This document shows, in pieces, positions 42,907 to 46,856 of a stretch of DNA of 46,856 bases. The DNA comes from Bacteroidota bacterium. GTDB taxonomy: Bacteria > Bacteroidota > Bacteroidia > Sphingobacteriales > Sphingobacteriaceae. A program made the translations under genes and the position numbers. Where the stretch lies: contig JAFDZM010000064.1 in the NCBI GenBank assembly GCA_018266915.1, positions 1 to 46,856 on the forward strand, read 5' to 3'. The notes below the pieces were generated by a model. The model was not told where the DNA came from, searched no databases, and saw only the letters and a program-made list of their open reading frames with translations. Position 1 is the stretch's first letter; every line of letters begins with the position of its first letter.

Positions 42907-43661
42907 CAAACGGCGAACTGGCGGTAAATATCGAGGATTTGGGGTTTCATTATCCCAGTAATGATGGCGTTGTCTTTTCCGGCCTCAATTTGAAGGTGCG
43001 GAAAGGAGAGCGTTTCGGCTTGTTCGGCCCTAATGGCGCTGGTAAAACTACTTTGCTTAGTTTGATGACCGGATTACTCTCCGCAGATTCGGGCACGATC
43101 ACTTTATTGGGTAATGATGTCCGGAAGAAAAATAATGATGTCAATAAACTGATCGGATTTGTGCCGCAAGATTTTTCTTACTACCAGGAATTGAGCCCGG
43201 TTGAGAATTTGGAATTCTTTGGAGCATGGTCGGGTTTGACCAAACAACAGATTAAAACAAGGACTGATGAATTGCTTCATATCCTCGGTCTTGAAAATGT
43301 ACGTAATAAACAGGTAGATAAATTCTCGGGTGGGATGAAGCGCCGGGTAAACCTGGCCATTGGCGTTATCCATAACCCTGCAATATTGATATTAGATGAA
43401 CCGACAGTAGGGGTGGATGTGCAGACCCGTCATGCCATCATCAATTACCTGATGGAGCTGAATAAGAACGGAACTACGCTTATCTATACTTCGCACCAAC
43501 TAAGTGAAGCAGAAGGTTTATGCGAAGAAGTAGCTTTGATTGATGTAGGAAAGATTATCACACAGGATAGTCTGACCAATTTGTTAAAGGAACATAGACA
43601 AGATAGTTTGGAGGATTTGTTCCTAAGCTTGACAGGAAAGGAGTACCGAAACGATGTTTAA
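42900..43661 (+). CDS. ABC transporter ATP-binding protein
   Basis: A 253-residue ATPase with Walker A GPNGAGKT (43-50), Q-loop PQDFSYYQ, signature FSGGMKRR (142-149), Walker B ILILDEP (to 168) and an H-loop in TSHQLSEAEGL. It belongs to the ABC-2 exporter type (drug/lipid/pigment). It overlaps the BtrH-like gene by 7 bases and the permease by 8. It is likely to power export or membrane placement of the pigment or its precursor. Confidence 0.93.
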   Translation: MVANGELAVNIEDLGFHYPSNDGVVFSGLNLKVRKGERFGLFGPNGAGKTTLLSLMTGLLSADSGTITLLGNDVRKKNNDVNKLIGFVPQDFSYYQELSPVENLEFFGAWSGLTKQQIKTRTDELLHILGLENVRNKQVDKFSGGMKRRVNLAIGVIHNPAILILDEPTVGVDVQTRHAIINYLMELNKNGTTLIYTSHQLSEAEGLCEEVALIDVGKIITQDSLTNLLKEHRQDSLEDLFLSLTGKEYRNDV

Positions 43662-44934
43662 GCTGTGGGCCACCATAAAGAAAGATTGCCGGGTGCTGAT
43701 ACGTGACGGTATCGGGCTTTCGTTGATGTTCATTATGCCCATTGTACTGGTCGTGGTAGTTACTGATATTCAGAACAGCACTTTCCAGCTCATCAATAAA
43801 AATAAAATGGCCATCTTGGTTTGCAGCCGGGATACGGGCGAATCGGGGAAACAGCTGATCGATGCAATCAATAAGATAGGATTGTTCAAGGTGTATAATC
43901 TGCCTAAAAACCAGGATGTCAAAACCATTGCCGATTCGATGAAGGATAAGGACGCGTTGTTAAGCGTAACCATTCCAGAAGATTTTACCAGGAAAGTAAA
44001 GGCAAAAGCTAAAAGTGTTTCCAATAAAGCGATGGTCAGTTTTGGTTTGCAGGCCGATTCGGTTCAGAAATATACAGGCGATGTGAGTCCGCTCACTTTA
44101 TATTATAACCCGGTTATACAGGAGCAATTACGTCTTTCAGTAAAAGGCGGTTTGCAAAGCGCTCTGCAAATCGTGGAAAGCCGGGAAACTTTGCGCACCC
44201 TTTACTTTGCCATCAACGAGAAACCACTGCCTGAGAAACTGGAAAGCGAGATGCTAAGCAATAAAGCAGCCATCAATGAAATTCCTGTATCAAAAAATGG
44301 CTCTCTGCGCGCCCCAAATGCAGCGCAGCATAATGTACCTGCCTGGACTATATTTGCCATGTTTTTTGTGATCATGTCACTTGGCGGCAGTGTTGTAAGG
44401 GAAAAAGTGAGCGGTAGCTTTGTCCGCTTAAAAACCTTACCAACCAACTTCGCTGTGGGCTTGTTATCCAAACAGATCACCTATGTAGCGGTTACCGTTG
44501 TACAGGCGATCGTAATATTTGCTTTAGGTATCTGGGGATTCCCTCTGATGGGTCTGCCGGGATTGAATATTCCGCTGGATGTATTCGGATTGCTGGTGGT
44601 AACCATTATTTGCGGATGGTGTGCCGTGAGCTATGCTATTTGTGTAGGCGTATTTGCGGAGTCGCATCAACAAAGCAATGGTTTTGGGGCTATATCTATT
44701 GTGATACTGGCTGCCATCGGCGGTTTAATGGTGCCGAGCTTTGCCATGGATACTTCTTTGAAAACCATCGCCAACTTTTCGCCAATGCACTGGTGTCTGC
44801 AGGCTTATTACGGGCTATTCCTGGAGGGCGGCAAATTGACCGATGTGATGCAATACCTTATTCCGCTGGTGCTGATCACTTTGGTACTGCAATTGATAAC
44901 CTTTTTAGGCTTAAAACGAAAAAATTTAATATAA
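43654..44934 (+). CDS. ABC-2 type permease
   Basis: A 426-residue membrane protein. One TM helix near the N-terminus (LSLMFIMPIVLVVVVT, ~23-40) is followed by a ~180-residue extracytoplasmic region and about five TM helices (~228-420). This is the usual ABC-2 plan (SVVREKVSGSFVRLKTLPTN precedes the core). It pairs with the preceding ATPase to form one exporter. The next gene is an ACP seven bases later. Confidence 0.9.
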   Translation: MFKLWATIKKDCRVLIRDGIGLSLMFIMPIVLVVVVTDIQNSTFQLINKNKMAILVCSRDTGESGKQLIDAINKIGLFKVYNLPKNQDVKTIADSMKDKDALLSVTIPEDFTRKVKAKAKSVSNKAMVSFGLQADSVQKYTGDVSPLTLYYNPVIQEQLRLSVKGGLQSALQIVESRETLRTLYFAINEKPLPEKLESEMLSNKAAINEIPVSKNGSLRAPNAAQHNVPAWTIFAMFFVIMSLGGSVVREKVSGSFVRLKTLPTNFAVGLLSKQITYVAVTVVQAIVIFALGIWGFPLMGLPGLNIPLDVFGLLVVTIICGWCAVSYAICVGVFAESHQQSNGFGAISIVILAAIGGLMVPSFAMDTSLKTIANFSPMHWCLQAYYGLFLEGGKLTDVMQYLIPLVLITLVLQLITFLGLKRKNLI

Positions 44935-44941
44935 TTACGGA

Positions 44942-45208
44942 ATGGAACAGAATATAGAGCTGAAAGAGAAACTGAAAAGCCAGATCATATTATTTTTAAA
45001 CTTAACCGACCTTACACCTGCTGATATTAAGGACGACGAGCCTTTATTTGGCGATGGTTTAGGTTTGGACTCCATTGACTCATTAGAACTGATCGTACTG
45101 CTAAAAAGAGAATACGGCATCAATATCCAGGACCCAAAAGAAGGCCGCAAAGTGCTGGTAGATATTAATTCAATGGTGGATTATATCGAGAAGAATCGGA
45201 CTAAGTAG
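44942..45208 (+). CDS. Acyl carrier protein (rightward group)
   Basis: An 88-residue carrier with the canonical attachment motif LGLDSIDSLEL (S43). It differs clearly from the leftward ACP, so the cluster has two dedicated carriers, perhaps one for the aryl polyene and one for the alkyl/resorcinol part (inference). Confidence 0.92.
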   Translation: MEQNIELKEKLKSQIILFLNLTDLTPADIKDDEPLFGDGLGLDSIDSLELIVLLKREYGINIQDPKEGRKVLVDINSMVDYIEKNRTK

Positions 45209-45286
45209 TTAATCAGTGATCGGTTAATCAGTTACCAGCTACCATAAATTTTCACATCTCAAAAAAACTCATTACATTCATGCTTA

Positions 45287-46411
45287 ATGAGTTTTGCCAG
45301 GAACCTTTTCATTTTGTTATTGCTGTGCTTTGCCGTTAATATTTACGCGCAGGACAGATATACAATTAGCGGAGTAGTTAAAGATAACAACGGGCAAACC
45401 CTGCCGGGAGCTACTGTATTTTTAACCAATACCAAGATCATTACCGCTTGCAATGCTTCAGGCGAATTTAGCCTAAGCAATGTTTCTTCGGGTACCTACC
45501 AACTGGTGGCAAAAATGATAGGTTTTGCACCAGAAATTCTTCCTCTGACACTCAATAATAGCAATTTGTCTTTTGCAATTATTCTTAAGCCTAGAGCCAA
45601 CCAACTAAACGAAGTAAACATAAGTTTCGATCCGGATTGGGACAGGCATTATGCTGAATTTAAAAGCCATTTTTTAGGTAAAACGCCTAATGCAGCCGAT
45701 TGTAAAATATTGAATCCAAAAGTTTTGCATTTCCATTACAGCAAGCGGCTAAAAAAATTTACAGCGTCTGCCGACGATTTTATTCAAATAGAAAATGATG
45801 CGCTGGGTTATAAGATTAATTACCTGCTCAGCAATTTTGAATATAGCGACAGCACCCATGTGATGCAGTATGCCGATTCTCCATCATTCGAGGAATTAAA
45901 AGCCAAATCGGATAAACAACTGAAACAATGGGAGAAAAATCGGGCTGTGGCTTACAACGGATCAGTGACCCATTTGATGAAATCTATATATGACGGGGAT
46001 GTTGTCAAAGAGGGTTTTGAAGTGTTCAAGATCATTGGGAAGCCGCCAGTGGGTTCACGTTACGAGCAGGATAAACCAATATTTTTTGACAACCGGCCTG
46101 TTTTATTTGATTCATTATTAACTGTGACAGATAAGAACTTTAAATCGCTTACTTATAAGGATTGCTTATTTGTTATCTACACAAATGAAAAGGAAGTATA
46201 TCAGTTTAAAGATAGCGGGTACAAAATCAGTATACCAAAAGGCGCCAAAGTGCCAAACGGGCAATGTTCTATGGTAAACCTGATGGAGCCTAACGTAACT
46301 CTGGATGCCAATGGTAACTTTAGTAGTCCGAATGCACTTTTGTTTGAAGGCTATATGGCTTGGGAACAGGTCGCCGATTTGATGCCGCTGGAATATGGTA
46401 CCGAAAAATAG
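45287..46411 (+). CDS. Secreted protein with carboxypeptidase-regulatory-like domain
   Basis: The 374-residue product has a signal peptide (LFILLLLCFAVNIYA, cleavage before QDRYT). Next comes a carboxypeptidase D regulatory-like beta-sandwich (~28-110; ISGVVKDNNGQTLPGATVFL, then FSLSNVSSGTYQLVAKMIGF). The remaining ~260 residues have no recognised fold. Proteins of this type are common in Bacteroidota envelopes. It lies 78 bases after the ACP with repeated TTAATCAG motifs in between. Any link to pigment export is inferred from position only. Confidence 0.78.
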   Translation: MSFARNLFILLLLCFAVNIYAQDRYTISGVVKDNNGQTLPGATVFLTNTKIITACNASGEFSLSNVSSGTYQLVAKMIGFAPEILPLTLNNSNLSFAIILKPRANQLNEVNISFDPDWDRHYAEFKSHFLGKTPNAADCKILNPKVLHFHYSKRLKKFTASADDFIQIENDALGYKINYLLSNFEYSDSTHVMQYADSPSFEELKAKSDKQLKQWEKNRAVAYNGSVTHLMKSIYDGDVVKEGFEVFKIIGKPPVGSRYEQDKPIFFDNRPVLFDSLLTVTDKNFKSLTYKDCLFVIYTNEKEVYQFKDSGYKISIPKGAKVPNGQCSMVNLMEPNVTLDANGNFSSPNALLFEGYMAWEQVADLMPLEYGTEK

Positions 46412-46417
46412 GGCCTG

Positions 46418-46792
46418 CTATAACTTTACAAAACTTCCCTTTAACTTGAAATAAACAGTATCGGGGTTACTCAAGTTGGCGGTGACTGTTACGCTATTTT
46501 CCTCCGTCTGCTTATAAGTAATATCCAGTTCAACACGCGATGTGGTTTCCGGATCGATCATTGTCATAAATTTAAGCTGATCCGCTTTTTTAAGCCGAAG
46601 TTGGATTTGTAATACGCTTTCTAAAACCTCTTTAATGATCTGTAGCATGCAGGCCCCCGGCACTACAGGATGACCAGGGAAATGACCCTTCAAAATCTCA
46701 CAATCAGCATTAATGCCCAATGATACCTTGATAACACCATTTTCATGGGTTAGTTCTTCAATACTGAACAGGTCGTTGGTGATTTCTGTCAT
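46418..46792 (-). CDS. Hotdog-fold 3-hydroxyacyl-ACP dehydratase-like protein
   Basis: A 124-residue protein with GHFPGHPVVPGACMLQ, the FabZ/FabA-type active-site stretch (H37). At the position of the catalytic Glu/Asp (14 residues on) it has Gln51. It may still bind acyl-ACP but be altered in activity, or belong to a dehydratase subfamily specific to pigment clusters. It is transcribed toward the secreted-protein gene and probably continues a minus-strand group beyond the window. Confidence 0.8.
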   Translation of the reverse strand: MTEITNDLFSIEELTHENGVIKVSLGINADCEILKGHFPGHPVVPGACMLQIIKEVLESVLQIQLRLKKADQLKFMTMIDPETTSRVELDITYKQTEENSVTVTANLSNPDTVYFKLKGSFVKL

Positions 46793-46856
46793 GAAACTTT
46801 TATTAAATAACGTGAGTTCGGGATAAGAGTTAGGTAGTAAATGGTTTGTTGTAAAT

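Noticed and set aside
1..46856. tRNA, rRNA, intact transposase or prophage genes
   Set aside because: None was recognised by reading; short degenerate tRNA-like structures cannot be excluded without a covariance search.

Overview
The window looks like a chromosomal segment of a Bacteroidota bacterium, most likely a Sphingobacteriaceae member of the Mucilaginibacter/Pedobacter type (inference). Support comes from a type IX secretion (T9SS) C-terminal sorting domain on a giant surface protein, TAnnTTTG-type promoter boxes, a flexirubin/dialkylresorcinol-type gene set, a TlpA-like secreted thioredoxin, and interspersed palindromic repeats of a kind common in that group. No rRNA, tRNA, CRISPR array or intact insertion sequence was found.

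Region 1 (1-5.1 kb) is ordinary accessory DNA. It has a LuxR/NarL response regulator, a secreted thioredoxin-fold protein on the minus strand, an 857-base repeat-rich intergenic stretch (REP-like palindromes, a possible small RNA with two terminator hairpins, and a perfect 19-bp inverted repeat), an AraC-type regulator, and a lipoprotein made of two copies of one domain.

Region 2 (5.4-17.2 kb) is the most unusual part. It encodes a small secreted PPC-like protein, an M48 metallopeptidase, an FHA-FHA-ABC transporter built like mycobacterial Rv1747, an LEA2-like lipoprotein, an ECF sigma factor, a one-TM anti-sigma-like protein, two tandem Ser/Thr kinases with extracytoplasmic MORN repeats, and a membrane-anchored PP2C phosphatase. 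The same bipartite motif, TGACAT-N12-CC(G/T)ATA with identical spacing, lies upstream of all four transcription units. It suggests one regulon, possibly read by the sigma factor encoded inside it. I read this as a self-contained transmembrane phospho-signalling module: kinases write, FHA domains read, PP2C erases, and the sigma factor sets expression.

Region 3 (17.7-26.2 kb) holds a 2272-residue T9SS-exported protein. It has about ten Ig-like repeats, the last split by an inserted six-bladed NHL propeller, and a C-terminal sorting domain. A stand-alone GluQ-type tRNA synthetase paralogue and a small outer-membrane barrel protein follow.

Region 4 (26.5-35.0 kb) is a complete mannose-family phosphotransferase (PTS) operon: EIIA, EIIB, a fused EIIC-EIID, enzyme I, HPr, and an amino-sugar-6-phosphate deaminase. 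PTS systems are uncommon in Bacteroidota, and carrying every component in one operon with a IIC-IID fusion is notable. A small unknown gene, a Tat-exported LmbE/PIG-L deacetylase and a secreted FAD-dependent oxidoreductase follow.

Region 5 (35.0 kb to the right edge) is part of a flexirubin-type (aryl polyene/dialkylresorcinol) pigment cluster arranged divergently around 38571-38807. Leftward are a FabI/FabL-like reductase, a dehydratase, a ketosynthase, an ACP and a phosphopantetheinyl transferase. Rightward are a secreted unknown, DarA-like and DarB-like enzymes, an unknown protein, a BtrH-like acyltransferase, an ABC exporter, a second ACP, a carboxypeptidase-regulatory-like secreted protein and, on the opposite strand, a second hotdog protein. 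The cluster probably continues past the window.
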